16,353 nucleotides of DNA from an uncultured Veillonella sp. (GCF_915069625.1 NZ_CAJZFD010000026.1:1-16353); one strand, 5' to 3'. Counted from the first letter of the stretch, positions 1 to 7,668 are shown. The notes: generated by a model not told the origin, from the letters alone. Numbers and translations: made by a program.

Positions 1-36
1 AAAAGGTTATAAATATGATTGATCATCATTAGTTAG

Positions 37-972
37 TTATTTTTTCTTTTGCTCTGTTGCATCAAGTTCTGCCATATTTACGACATTTGCTTTACCAACC
101 ATTTTGTTATATTTTATAAAAAGTTGTGTATATGCTTCGCCGTAGGAAGAATTGATGATGATATAGTTGCGAGCCTCTGCGACAAATTCTTTTACGGAGT
201 CTTGATACTCGCGAACCGCATTTTGTGTTTCTGATGTTGTACCAGGTTGTAATTTGTTGATGCGTTGCGTGATTTGTTGCAAGTTTGCTTCAACCTTTTG
301 GGTATCCGTATTTCCATCTGGATCGATAAGGTCGATTGTTTGAGCAGTCATGAGATTTAACTCGATGAAGTTAACTGCATTTTCACGTTTTTCACCTTGA
401 TATTCAGTCATGCGTTCTGTATAGAGCTCATTATTACGATTATCTAAGGCTAAATCTAAAGCATTGTATGTAGCGTAGAATTGTTCAGCTAGAGGTACAT
501 ACTGTGCCGCTAACTCATCGCTACCTTTGAAATTATCTTTTTCAAAACGACGTTCTACATAGTAGGCTTGCAATTGATCCGCAACAGGAATCAATTGATC
601 TAGCACTGCTAATACATCATTAGTTGATTGATTTACATCTTCGTATGGAGTAGGGCTATCTTGCTTTGCAGCCTCTAATGCTGTTTTAAGATCTTTGTAT
701 TTAGGTAATGTAATCGTCGTGTTATGGGACCCATTACGTAACTCTTCGAGCGTTGGTTGTAATTGATTTGCATAGGCTACACTGTACGCGTTATATGAGT
801 CTAATGCGACGATATAAGGTCGGATAGCGTTGATCTTGTCGTCAACGGTTGATCGATATAAAATTGTCGTTGTATTGGATGACAAGAGTGTATACACCCC
901 GTAGATCCCACCACCGATAATAGCGATGCCAAGTATAACGGCTGCTATTAACTTGATGTACCCCTTTTTCAA
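37..972 (-). CDS. Membrane-anchored DUF3829-like protein (function unknown)
   Basis: A 311-residue protein with a lysine-rich start (MKKGY), one hydrophobic segment at about residues 7-31 and a long polar, mostly helical remainder predicted to lie outside the cytoplasmic membrane. There is no lipobox cysteine, so it is anchored by an uncleaved helix or a signal peptide rather than by lipid. The helical pattern and scattered Tyr/Asn residues around residues 45-190 resemble DUF3829 (YiiG-like) proteins, whose role is unknown; I recognise this only by style. The start is a TTG at 970-972, preceded on the minus strand by AAGGAG nine bases upstream; no better ATG lies nearby. It is a single-gene unit, divergent from the restriction endonuclease gene. 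The C-terminus ends in a lysine cluster (EQKKK). The gene is intact in the window. Confidence 0.6.
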   Translation of the reverse strand: MKKGYIKLIAAVILGIAIIGGGIYGVYTLLSSNTTTILYRSTVDDKINAIRPYIVALDSYNAYSVAYANQLQPTLEELRNGSHNTTITLPKYKDLKTALEAAKQDSPTPYEDVNQSTNDVLAVLDQLIPVADQLQAYYVERRFEKDNFKGSDELAAQYVPLAEQFYATYNALDLALDNRNNELYTERMTEYQGEKRENAVNFIELNLMTAQTIDLIDPDGNTDTQKVEANLQQITQRINKLQPGTTSETQNAVREYQDSVKEFVAEARNYIIINSSYGEAYTQLFIKYNKMVGKANVVNMAELDATEQKKK

Positions 973-1051
973 CTGCGCACGCTCCTTGAAAACACACTAA
1001 CTCTTTTTGGATCCGTTTGGGCGGACTACGCCCCTAAGAGTAATTAGTTAT

Positions 1052-1060
1052 ATTATATCA
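1052..1060 (-). promoter_or_regulatory. Extended -10 promoter candidate for the DUF3829-like gene
   Basis: On the minus strand TGA-TATAAT (an extended -10 with a perfect TATAAT) lies about 80 bases upstream of the TTG start. No good -35 hexamer is visible at 17 bases. A short GC hairpin (GGGCG/CGCCC, 1019-1033) falls in the predicted leader. The rest of 973-1249 is AT-rich and shows nothing else. Confidence 0.4.
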
Positions 1061-1211
1061 TAAACTTAGGTCCCAAAAAAGACGTATAGAGCTGAGAATC
1101 ATAAGGAATAGATGAAATTATGTTATGTGAACATGTATTAATATTTGTAATTCGCTATTTATAGATGAATATACTCTGTGAAAGTTAAATTAGTATATTT
1201 CTTAATACCTT

Positions 1212-1220
1212 TGATATAAT
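1212..1220 (+). promoter_or_regulatory. Extended -10 promoter candidate for the restriction endonuclease gene
   Basis: TGA-TATAAT at 1212-1220 is a perfect extended -10 element 29 bases before the endonuclease ATG. No convincing -35 element is present. The GGGAGGAGA ribosome binding site (1236-1244) follows. This promoter contains no GATC, unlike that of the methyltransferase. Confidence 0.45.
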
Positions 1221-1249
1221 TTATGTATATATGACGGGAGGAGATTCTA

Positions 1250-2632
1250 ATGGGCACTGATAAGGTTTATAACTCTATTGAAGAAGTATTAGATATAGCT
1301 GAATCTGCAGAGGGTAAAACGGTTGGTGAGTTTGATATAAATAATCGCCTGGATAGTAGGGGAAACAAGGGCGGTATAGGTCAGGTTTTAGAAGAAGGCT
1401 TATTTAAAATGGCCGTTAATAGCAGAGCAGAAGCAGATTTTGTTGATTTAGGTTTAGAGCTAAAAGTTACTGCTATAAAAGAAAATAAAAAGAATGACTT
1501 CTCTGCAAAAGAACGGTTAGTTTTAAATATTATTAACTATGAAGAGGATTATAAAGACTCTTTTGAAGAATCATCATTTTGGCAAAAAAATAAGAATTTA
1601 TTGGTTATATTTTACTTATATAAAGACGAATTAGATAAAAAGGATTTCCCTATAATAAAGTCAGTTTTGCATAATTTTGATTCTGTAGATTTAGAAATTA
1701 TAAAGCAAGATTGGCAAACTATTATAGATAAGATTAAAGCTGGTGAAGCTCATAATATTTCTGAAAGCGATACAATGTATTTGGCTGCATGTACTAAAGG
1801 GGTTAATGCTAAGTCAGTAAGAAAACAACCATTTTCTGATATACCAGCTAAACAACGTGCCTTCTCTCTTAAAAGTTCTTATATGACTGCGTTTGCTCAA
1901 CGTGTTATTGAAAGGCAGTCAATTCCATCACTCTTTAATGTTGATGAACTTAAAAGTAAGACTACATTACAATTATTACAAGAACGATTCGCTCCATATA
2001 TTGGTAAACGAGTATCTGAAATTGCAAAACTCGTAGATATTCCAGTAACTAAAAATAAGGCTTTTAATGCCAATCTTATTAGTGCGGTTTTGGGTGTAAA
2101 AGGGACTAAGTTAGAATCACTTAGAGAGTTTAGTAAAGCAAATATTAAGTTTAAAACCATACGGCTTGAGCCTACTGGAATCCCAAAGGAACACATGTCC
2201 TTTGAACAAATAGACTTTCATCGTTGGGTTAACGATGCATGGGAAGACTCTCAGCTTTATGAAAAATTTGAGTATACAAAATATCTATTTGTAGTATTTC
2301 AATATGATGAGACTGAGAAGGAAAATAAAAATAGAGAACCTTATTTAAAAGGAATTATGCTGTGGAATATGCCAGAGGTTATAATTGAGCATGAGCTCAA
2401 AGATCTTTGGAAAACAACAAAAGCTATTTTGGAAGAAGGGGTTCAACTTACCCCTGTACGTAATGGTGTGTCAAATAACTTACCAGGTGCTAGCTTTAAT
2501 GGGATTTGTCATATTCGACCTAAAGCTAGAGATGGCAAAGATCAAGTAGAGCTACCAGATGGACAACATATAACAAAGCAATGCTATTGGTTAAATAGAG
2601 AATACATAGCAGAGATTGTGAAAGATATATAG
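1250..2632 (+). CDS. Sau3AI/MutH-family type II restriction endonuclease
   Basis: A 460-residue protein predicted to cut DNA at GATC. The N-terminal MutH-like domain carries the D-x6-E-x-K catalytic motif as D63, E70 and K72 (within DFVDLGLELKVT), with E49 and a lysine near 115 in the places expected for MutH. A second MutH-like domain at about residues 235-400 repeats the fold signature (ERFAPYIGKRVSEIA..., IKFKTI), but the catalytic Glu position is Lys300, so it should be catalytically dead. This matches known Sau3AI, which has an active N-terminal and an allosteric, inactive C-terminal domain and is of similar length (489 residues). The ATG follows GGGAGGAGA at good spacing. The cognate C5-methyltransferase starts 84 bases downstream. 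Base composition is more AT-rich than the housekeeping genes, suggesting acquisition by transfer. Family assignment is firm; GATC specificity is inferred from the family. Confidence 0.88.
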   Translation: MGTDKVYNSIEEVLDIAESAEGKTVGEFDINNRLDSRGNKGGIGQVLEEGLFKMAVNSRAEADFVDLGLELKVTAIKENKKNDFSAKERLVLNIINYEEDYKDSFEESSFWQKNKNLLVIFYLYKDELDKKDFPIIKSVLHNFDSVDLEIIKQDWQTIIDKIKAGEAHNISESDTMYLAACTKGVNAKSVRKQPFSDIPAKQRAFSLKSSYMTAFAQRVIERQSIPSLFNVDELKSKTTLQLLQERFAPYIGKRVSEIAKLVDIPVTKNKAFNANLISAVLGVKGTKLESLREFSKANIKFKTIRLEPTGIPKEHMSFEQIDFHRWVNDAWEDSQLYEKFEYTKYLFVVFQYDETEKENKNREPYLKGIMLWNMPEVIIEHELKDLWKTTKAILEEGVQLTPVRNGVSNNLPGASFNGICHIRPKARDGKDQVELPDGQHITKQCYWLNREYIAEIVKDI

Positions 2633-2650
2633 TAGAAAATCAATTTGATC

Positions 2651-2679
2651 TTGATCTTTTATGGAAATTCTGCTATAAT
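2651..2679 (+). promoter_or_regulatory. Methyltransferase promoter containing GATC sites
   Basis: A -35 hexamer TTGATC (2651-2656), a 17-base spacer and a -10 TATAAT (2674-2679) preceded by TGC form a strong promoter. The -35 element itself contains GATC, the expected target of this modification system. A tandem TTGATC copy lies directly before it (2645-2650) and a third GATC (2683-2686) lies at about the transcription start. This layout would let the methyltransferase sense its own modification of the promoter. The promoter call rests on consensus match and spacing; regulation is inferred. Confidence 0.65.
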
Positions 2680-2716
2680 AGTGATCTATGAAGGTGATTG
2701 ATTAAGGGGTAAAGTA

Positions 2717-4012
2717 ATGAAAATATTCTCCATGTTTGATGGTGTTGGAGGTTTTATAGTAGGTTTAGAAAATTCCTCTAAAAAGGTTTTTCAAACGCTA
2801 TATTCAAACCAATATGAGCCATCTCGTAAGACTCAAGATGCCTATGAAGTAGGTTTATATAGATTTCCTGATATAGAACATATCCCAACCGATGTAGCTT
2901 TAATTCCTAATGAAAAGTTTGCGGAAATGAAAGCTAATGGCGTAGATATGATTGTTGGGGGCTTTCCTTGCCAAGATTATTCGGTTGCACGTAGTAAGAA
3001 GAATGAACTTGGTATCGAAGGGAAAAAAGGGGTTCTATTCTGGGAAATTATCCGTGCTACAGAGGTCATTAAACCTAAGTATTTAGTGTTAGAAAATGTT
3101 GACCGCTTGTTGAAAGCTCCATCTAACCAACGTGGGCGTGATTTTGCAATTATGTTGGCTGCGTTTAATCAGTTAGGTTATTCTGTGGAGTGGCGTGTTA
3201 TCAATGCTGCTGATTATGGTCGTGCACAACGGAGACGTCGTGTGTTCTTCTTTGTATTTAGAAATGATACAAAGTGGGGAAAACGATTACATACTAAATA
3301 CGAAGCCACATTGCCTACTGATGCCGATTTAGATACTCGTTTAGCTTGTTACACATCTTATATCTTTAAAGATGGGCTTTTTGCTCGTCAATTCCCTGTT
3401 AAAGGTGAAGCAGTTAAGAAACGTTTTAATGCAAATAAGCTTGATGAGGATATTGCTGAAGTTTCTGCAAACTTCTCAGATGGTAAAATGTGGAACTCTG
3501 GCCTCATGACAAACGGGTACTATTATACGATTGAAACTGAACCTAAAGGTGATGAAGAACCAATACCAATGAAAGAGATTGTGGTCTCACCTGATCAAGT
3601 GCCGGAAGAGTATTATATTGATGGTGAAAAATTAGAGAAGTTTAAATATCTCCGTGGACCTAAGAAAATTACACGGACTTCAGCTAATGGACATACTTAT
3701 ACTTTCTCTGAAGGGGGTATGAGTGAATATGACTCTCTTGATTTACCAGGACGAACAATGCTTACTTCTGAAGGTAGTGTAAATCGCTCTACACATCTTT
3801 TGAAAATTGATGGTAAATATCGTCTCATTACACCTATTGAAGCTGAGCGTTTACAAGATTTTCCTGATGACTGGACTCGCTATAAACGTAACGCAAAAGG
3901 TGAAGTAGTAGAGGTATCTGATCGTATGCGTATGTTCTTTATGGGAAATGCACTTGTGACAGGCATCGTTAAACGTATAGGTGATGAGCTTCAAAAGATT
4001 GATGCTATCTAA
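2717..4012 (+). CDS. DNA (cytosine-5) methyltransferase, partner of the Sau3AI-like nuclease
   Basis: A 431-residue SAM-dependent enzyme that methylates cytosine C5, here predicted to protect GATC as GAT-5mC. Motifs appear in canonical order: motif I FDGVGGF (residues 7-13, SAM binding), motif IV GGFPCQ with catalytic Cys85, motif VI ENV (126-128), motif VIII QRRRRVF (171-177), a target recognition region at about 190-370, motif IX around RLQDFPDDW, and motif X GNALVTG (410-416). Length and the MutH-type nuclease partner match the M.Sau3AI group. The ATG at 2717 follows AAGGGG seven bases upstream. It has its own promoter and its stop codon is followed within two bases by a terminator, so it can be expressed independently of the nuclease, as needed when such a system enters a new cell. 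The gene appears complete. Confidence 0.92.
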   Translation: MKIFSMFDGVGGFIVGLENSSKKVFQTLYSNQYEPSRKTQDAYEVGLYRFPDIEHIPTDVALIPNEKFAEMKANGVDMIVGGFPCQDYSVARSKKNELGIEGKKGVLFWEIIRATEVIKPKYLVLENVDRLLKAPSNQRGRDFAIMLAAFNQLGYSVEWRVINAADYGRAQRRRRVFFFVFRNDTKWGKRLHTKYEATLPTDADLDTRLACYTSYIFKDGLFARQFPVKGEAVKKRFNANKLDEDIAEVSANFSDGKMWNSGLMTNGYYYTIETEPKGDEEPIPMKEIVVSPDQVPEEYYIDGEKLEKFKYLRGPKKITRTSANGHTYTFSEGGMSEYDSLDLPGRTMLTSEGSVNRSTHLLKIDGKYRLITPIEAERLQDFPDDWTRYKRNAKGEVVEVSDRMRMFFMGNALVTGIVKRIGDELQKIDAI

Positions 4013-4013
4013 T

Positions 4014-4041
4014 AAAGGAGCTCTAGATTAGAGCTCCTTTT
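4014..4041 (+). terminator. Rho-independent terminator after the methyltransferase
   Basis: A perfect 11-bp stem AAAGGAGCTCT/AGAGCTCCTTT (4014-4024/4030-4040) with a 5-base loop and a short T run, starting 2 bases after the methyltransferase stop codon. It closes the restriction-modification unit. Confidence 0.8.
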
Positions 4042-4066
4042 CTTTAGTGTTGAGAGAGGATAATTT

Positions 4067-4612
4067 ATGTTGTTACGTCTTATTAGACTATTTACTTTAA
4101 TTGTTACTTTTGTTTGTATTTCCAGTGCAACACTTGCCATTTCTTTAGGTGAGTTACAAAATTCACCACAGTTTTGGCGTGAGCGGCATAGCAGTAGTGT
4201 TGATGTGTATCTCGATTTAAACTCTATACAAAGTACACTTTATAACCCTCCAAAATATACTTTAAAATTTAAGGTATATACAGTTGATAAGAAAGATAAG
4301 TATATTGGTGAAGGCAATGTTATAGCCGACTATGATTATAATAAGTCCATAGAAGGCATAATAAAAAGGAATAACTTAGCAAAAATGCCGTATAATTCAG
4401 AAAAGGTTAAGTCTACCGTAAAAAAAGCAAAGTTAAAAGATTCGGGAATTGTAAATAGCCTTAAAGTTAGTGCTATTTATGACTTTAATGGGAAGGAGAT
4501 ATACTCTGGAAATCCAATTAAGACAGCTGAAAATATCAAAGTTGATGCAACTTCAAGTGGATATATTCTCTCAGTAAAGGCATTTAAACAATATTATAAA
4601 GTTACCTTTTAA
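4067..4612 (+). CDS. Secreted protein of unknown function
   Basis: A 181-residue protein with a clear signal peptide: a hydrophobic core at residues 5-23 followed by an AxA-like cleavage region (SSATLA, about 19-24). The mature part starts with an aromatic/charged stretch (FWRER), then VDVYLDLNSIQS and a beta-rich segment (YTLKFKVYTVDK). This layout recalls the surface-adhesin-E-like secreted proteins common in Negativicutes, where a Tyr/Asp stretch precedes a beta-strand repeat, but the match is weak and I assign no function. A GAGAGGA ribosome binding site precedes the ATG. It lies just after the methyltransferase terminator, shares the AT-rich composition of the restriction-modification genes, and is followed by its own terminator-like hairpin. 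It may have come in with that island or be an older resident; the sequence does not decide this. Confidence 0.7.
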   Translation: MLLRLIRLFTLIVTFVCISSATLAISLGELQNSPQFWRERHSSSVDVYLDLNSIQSTLYNPPKYTLKFKVYTVDKKDKYIGEGNVIADYDYNKSIEGIIKRNNLAKMPYNSEKVKSTVKKAKLKDSGIVNSLKVSAIYDFNGKEIYSGNPIKTAENIKVDATSSGYILSVKAFKQYYKVTF

Positions 4613-4666
4613 TTACACTGTGGGAATTCTTTTCTTTTATAATTGAAATACATTAGCATACAATAT

Positions 4667-4707
4667 AAAGGTACGCCTATAATACTATATAGGTGTACCT
4701 TTTATTT
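4667..4707 (+). terminator. Terminator-like hairpin after the secreted protein gene
   Basis: A 14-bp stem (AAAGGTACGCCTAT with its complement, one G-T pair) and an 8-base loop lie at 4667-4702, followed by an interrupted T run. The flanking A and T runs would allow function in either direction. The rest of 4613-4863 holds only the promoter listed next. Confidence 0.65.
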
Positions 4708-4785
4708 GTATGGATAGGATATTTGTGATGTGAAAGAGCTATTAGAACATATTAGCGTATTGTTTAAATTATATTTTGATATTCA

Positions 4786-4814
4786 TTGTCCATACTTTCA
4801 TATCGGTATATAAT
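4786..4814 (+). promoter_or_regulatory. Promoter candidate for the sulfurtransferase gene
   Basis: TTGTCC (4786-4791), 17 bases, then TATAAT (4809-4814), about 50 bases before the ATG. A second TATAAT at 4841-4846 lies too close to the ribosome binding site to be a likely alternative. Confidence 0.5.
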
Positions 4815-4863
4815 AATATTATCAGATTTGTATTTTTCGATATAATAAAAGAAAGGAGTACTT

Positions 4864-5682
4864 ATGTCCAATTTCATCACTCCTAAAGAATTACTATCTT
4901 GTCTCGATGAGGTTATCATCTTAGATGCTCGAGGTTATCAAGATTATAAACAAGGCCATATTAAAGGGTCTTACGCGGTGGATTTAAATAAGGATTTAAC
5001 AGGTCCTTTAGGCGAGCATGGTGGTCGTCATCCGTTGCCAGATATGGAGCGTTTAGCTCATACATTTGAGTCTTATGGTATCACTCGTGATTCCAAGGTT
5101 GTCGTATACGACTCTTGGCTTTTCTTGGCGGGCCGCCTTTGGTGGACGTTGCGCTACATGGGCTTAACTGATGTACGCGTATTGTCTGGTGGCATTGAAC
5201 GTTGGGTCAAGGAAGGTCATCTTTTAACTAAAGAGCCGACTCCATTACCTACAGAACCTTCCGTTTTTAACTATGAATTGCAAACGCATATGGTTATGAG
5301 TCGAGATGAGGTTCTTAAGGCTAGTGAAAGCGGCGATCATGTTATCATCGATGCTCGTGCGCCGTTCCGCTACGATGGGTCTCAAGTAGATACGATGGAT
5401 GGCATGACTGGTCACATTCCTGGTGCTGTTAATCATTTTTATGAAAGTGGTTATACCGTAGATGGGCCTAAGTCTGTAAAAGATTTAGAAGCCGAGTACT
5501 ACAATGAAATCTACCAAAATAGACCTGTTGTGACTTACTGTGGCTCAGGGGTAACCGCTTGTAATGCGCTGTTAACTATGAGCGAAGTAGGGCTTGAATC
5601 GGCTTTATATGTTGGTAGCTCTAGTGATTGGGTAACCTATGACGGTTTCCCACTTAAGACTGGTGTAGAAACATTACGATAA
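4864..5682 (+). CDS. Two-domain sulfurtransferase (rhodanese / 3-mercaptopyruvate sulfurtransferase type)
   Basis: A 272-residue cytoplasmic enzyme predicted to move sulfane sulfur from thiosulfate or 3-mercaptopyruvate to a thiol or cyanide acceptor. Two rhodanese domains are present. The N-terminal one (about 1-120) has the CH2A-like LDAR segment, but aspartate (D83, in VVYDSW) sits where the active Cys would be, so it is structural. The C-terminal one (about 140-272) has IIDAR and the active loop CGSGVTAC, with Cys226 as nucleophile. A CG[SA]GVT loop is typical of mercaptopyruvate sulfurtransferases (SseA-type), whereas classical rhodanese has CRKGVT, so mercaptopyruvate is the favoured substrate. 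GAAAGGAG precedes the ATG. A small membrane protein gene starts 13 bases after the stop, probably in the same transcript. Length is normal for the family. Confidence 0.88.
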   Translation: MSNFITPKELLSCLDEVIILDARGYQDYKQGHIKGSYAVDLNKDLTGPLGEHGGRHPLPDMERLAHTFESYGITRDSKVVVYDSWLFLAGRLWWTLRYMGLTDVRVLSGGIERWVKEGHLLTKEPTPLPTEPSVFNYELQTHMVMSRDEVLKASESGDHVIIDARAPFRYDGSQVDTMDGMTGHIPGAVNHFYESGYTVDGPKSVKDLEAEYYNEIYQNRPVVTYCGSGVTACNALLTMSEVGLESALYVGSSSDWVTYDGFPLKTGVETLR

Positions 5683-5695
5683 TACAGGAGGGCAA

Positions 5696-5920
5696 ATGAA
5701 AATATTAAAACATCTACTAACCCTTGTTGCGTTTGGTTATTTGTGTTATCACATCTATACCTTCGGGCCCGGCATGTTTAATGTTACGGTGTTGGTAATT
5801 CTTGTTTTATCTTCCATAGCTAATTATTTCCGTGAAAAACGTGAAAGTGATCTTAAAGCAAACGAAAACGCTCGAAAGGCTCGTGCGGAAGCAAGACATG
5901 CGAAGAAACACAAACAATAG
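5696..5920 (+). CDS. Small membrane protein (74 residues), function unknown
   Basis: Two hydrophobic segments (about residues 4-22 and 28-44), separated by a Gly/Pro turn (FGPGMF), are followed by a strongly basic and acidic helical tail (residues 45-74, many Lys/Arg/Ala/Glu, ending KKHKQ) that should lie in the cytoplasm. I recognise no family. A good ribosome binding site (CAGGAGG) sits seven bases before the ATG, and the gene follows the sulfurtransferase by 13 bases, which supports a real, co-transcribed gene. The charged tail could bind RNA, ribosomes or phospholipid heads, but nothing in the sequence settles this. Confidence 0.65.
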   Translation: MKILKHLLTLVAFGYLCYHIYTFGPGMFNVTVLVILVLSSIANYFREKRESDLKANENARKARAEARHAKKHKQ

Positions 5921-6003
5921 TAATGTACAACTTTCTGGCTGAACTATATAACATACTATAATTGCTAGTATAAATAAGAATATTTTAAAATATAAGGTAA
6001 ATG

Positions 6004-6032
6004 TTGAAATAGAGGCTTTCACAAACTATATT
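6004..6032 (+). promoter_or_regulatory. Promoter candidate for the exonuclease III gene
   Basis: TTGAAA (6004-6009), exactly 17 bases, then TATATT (6027-6032), about 36 bases upstream of the TTG start at 6069. No terminator is obvious between the small membrane protein gene and this promoter. Confidence 0.5.
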
Positions 6033-6068
6033 AGTATGTAAAAGCATTATTAGAATAAGGAGTAAGCA

Positions 6069-6824
6069 TTGAAATTAATTTCTTGGAATGTAAACGGCCT
6101 TCGTGCCGCTGTAACAAAAGGATTTATGGAATCCTTTAACGAACTGGATGCGGATATTTTCTGTTTACAAGAAACAAAATTGCAACCTGATCAAATTTCT
6201 TTGGAATTGCCAGGTTATGAGCAATACTGGAATAGCGCTGTGAAAAAAGGCTATAGTGGTACGGCTGTATTCACGCGTATTAAACCGTTGTCCGTAACTA
6301 ACGGTATTGGCATTGAAGAACATGATCAAGAGGGCCGTGTTATTACTGCTGAATATGACAACTTCTATTTAGTATGCTGCTATACGCCAAATAGCCAACG
6401 TGAATTAGCTCGTCTTGAGTACCGTATGGCTTGGGAAGACGCATTCCGTAACTATTTGCTTGAATTAGATAAGAAAAAACCAGTCATTCTATGTGGTGAC
6501 CTTAACGTGGCTCACCAAGAAATCGACCTTAAAAATCCTAAGACAAACCGTAAAAATGCAGGTTTCTCCGATGAAGAACGTGCTAAAATGACAGAACTGT
6601 TAGGTGCTGGTTTCACAGACACATTCCGTCACCTCTATCCGGATGCTATTGAAGAATACAGCTGGTGGTCTTATATGGGTAAGGCTCGTGAGCGGAATAC
6701 AGGATGGAGAATTGACTATTTCATCACCTCTAAACGTCTTGACGACAAAATTCAAGAAGCTAAAATTCACCAACAAATCTTTGGCTCTGATCACTGCCCA
6801 GTAGAATTAGATATCGATTTATAA
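6069..6824 (+). CDS. xth: Exodeoxyribonuclease III / AP endonuclease
   Basis: A 251-residue enzyme of the ExoIII/APE1 family, which cuts DNA 5' of abasic sites in base excision repair and degrades duplex DNA from the 3' end. The family residues are all present: N7 (SWNVNGLR), metal ligand E35 (LQETK), catalytic Y105 (CCYTPNS), D144 and N146 (GDLNVAH), and the D241-H242 pair (GSDHCPVE). Length is normal. The start is TTG at 6069, set by AAGGAG six bases upstream and by the MKLISWN beginning typical of the family; no ATG is available before conserved residues. It has its own promoter and is followed by a hairpin, so it seems to be a single-gene unit ahead of queC. Confidence 0.95.
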   Translation: MKLISWNVNGLRAAVTKGFMESFNELDADIFCLQETKLQPDQISLELPGYEQYWNSAVKKGYSGTAVFTRIKPLSVTNGIGIEEHDQEGRVITAEYDNFYLVCCYTPNSQRELARLEYRMAWEDAFRNYLLELDKKKPVILCGDLNVAHQEIDLKNPKTNRKNAGFSDEERAKMTELLGAGFTDTFRHLYPDAIEEYSWWSYMGKARERNTGWRIDYFITSKRLDDKIQEAKIHQQIFGSDHCPVELDIDL

Positions 6825-6843
6825 TATATTGAAAGTATAATCT

Positions 6844-6869
6844 ACAGCCTCATCTTAGGATGGGGCTGT
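6844..6869 (+). terminator. Hairpin between xth and queC (terminator-like, weak T run)
   Basis: An 11-bp stem ACAGCCTCATC/GATGGGGCTGT with a TTAG loop and one G-T pair. Only a TATAATA stretch follows instead of a T run, so termination may be partial, leaving queC partly co-transcribed with xth. No preQ1-like aptamer is visible before queC. Confidence 0.45.
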
Positions 6870-6892
6870 TATAATAGGTGAAAGGAGACCTT

Positions 6893-7582
6893 ATGGCTCA
6901 AAAACGAAAGGCTGTTGTCTTATTCAGCGGTGGGGTAGATAGTACTACATGTTTAGCGCTAGCTATTGAAAGATTTGGCAAAGACAATGTAGTGCCGTTA
7001 TCCATTCAATATGGTCAAAAACATAGTAAAGAACTAGAGGCTGCTGCATCTATTCTCGCTTATTATGGAATTGAAGGTAAAACGATGGATGTCACTAAAT
7101 TGTTTGCCTTCAGCAATTGCTCTTTATTGACCCAATCCACAGAGGCAATACCTCAAGGTTCATACAAGGAACAACAAGAAACAGAAGGGGAAGGTACGGT
7201 TAGCACCTATGTGCCATTTAGAAATGGTCTATTCCTATCTGCGGCGGCTTCCTTAGCCTTATCTCTAGACTGCGGCTATATCTACTACGGCGCCCATAGC
7301 GATGATGCGGCTGGTAATGCATACCCAGACTGTACAGAACACTTCTATAAATCCATGGGTGATGCTATCTTCGAAGGATCCGGCAAAGAATGCTCCTTAG
7401 AAGCTCCATTCATTAACCATAATAAAGCAGACGTCGTAAAAGAAGGCCTACGACTCGGCGTACCATACCACCTAACATGGTCCTGCTACGAAGGCGGCGA
7501 CAAACCATGTGGACACTGCGGCACCTGCATCGACAGACAAGCCGCCTTCCGCGCCAACGACGTTGAAGACCCTGCTCTATAA
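6893..7582 (+). CDS. queC: 7-cyano-7-deazaguanine (preQ0) synthase QueC
   Basis: A 229-residue ATP-dependent enzyme converting 7-carboxy-7-deazaguanine and ammonia to preQ0 in queuosine biosynthesis. The PP-loop SGGVDS (residues 12-17) binds ATP, and the C-terminal zinc site is C198-x7-C206-x2-C209-x2-C212 (CYEGGDKPCGHCGTC). I chose ATG 6893 because AAAGGAG lies five to six bases before it; a longer GTG reading from 6878 would place this ribosome binding site inside the gene. The usual partners queD, queE and queF are not in the window. queT, for import of a queuosine precursor, lies 470 bases downstream behind its own regulatory region, so the two are functionally linked but not obviously one transcript. 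Confidence 0.95.
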   Translation: MAQKRKAVVLFSGGVDSTTCLALAIERFGKDNVVPLSIQYGQKHSKELEAAASILAYYGIEGKTMDVTKLFAFSNCSLLTQSTEAIPQGSYKEQQETEGEGTVSTYVPFRNGLFLSAAASLALSLDCGYIYYGAHSDDAAGNAYPDCTEHFYKSMGDAIFEGSGKECSLEAPFINHNKADVVKEGLRLGVPYHLTWSCYEGGDKPCGHCGTCIDRQAAFRANDVEDPAL

Positions 7583-7604
7583 TACCCGTAAACTGGATTA
7601 AATT

Positions 7605-7629
7605 AGTAGAGGCCTTTTAGGCTGCTACT
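7605..7629 (+). terminator. Imperfect hairpin after queC
   Basis: AGTAGAGGCC (7605-7614) and GGCTGCTACT (7620-7629) pair with one A-G mismatch and one G-T pair around a TTTTA loop. Only two T's follow, so it is a weak terminator or a processing hairpin. Confidence 0.35.
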
Positions 7630-7668
7630 TTGCATATAAATTAATAGATAAGATACTATGTTTAATTA

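Noticed and set aside
1019..1033. GGGCG/CGCCC hairpin upstream of the DUF3829-like gene as a riboswitch or operator
   Set aside because: Only five base pairs and no further structure around it.
1897..2196. A 99-codon minus-strand frame inside the nuclease gene as an antisense controller protein
   Set aside because: No ribosome binding site, no helix-turn-helix pattern, and it lies fully within a clear coding region. No separate C protein gene is visible in this system.
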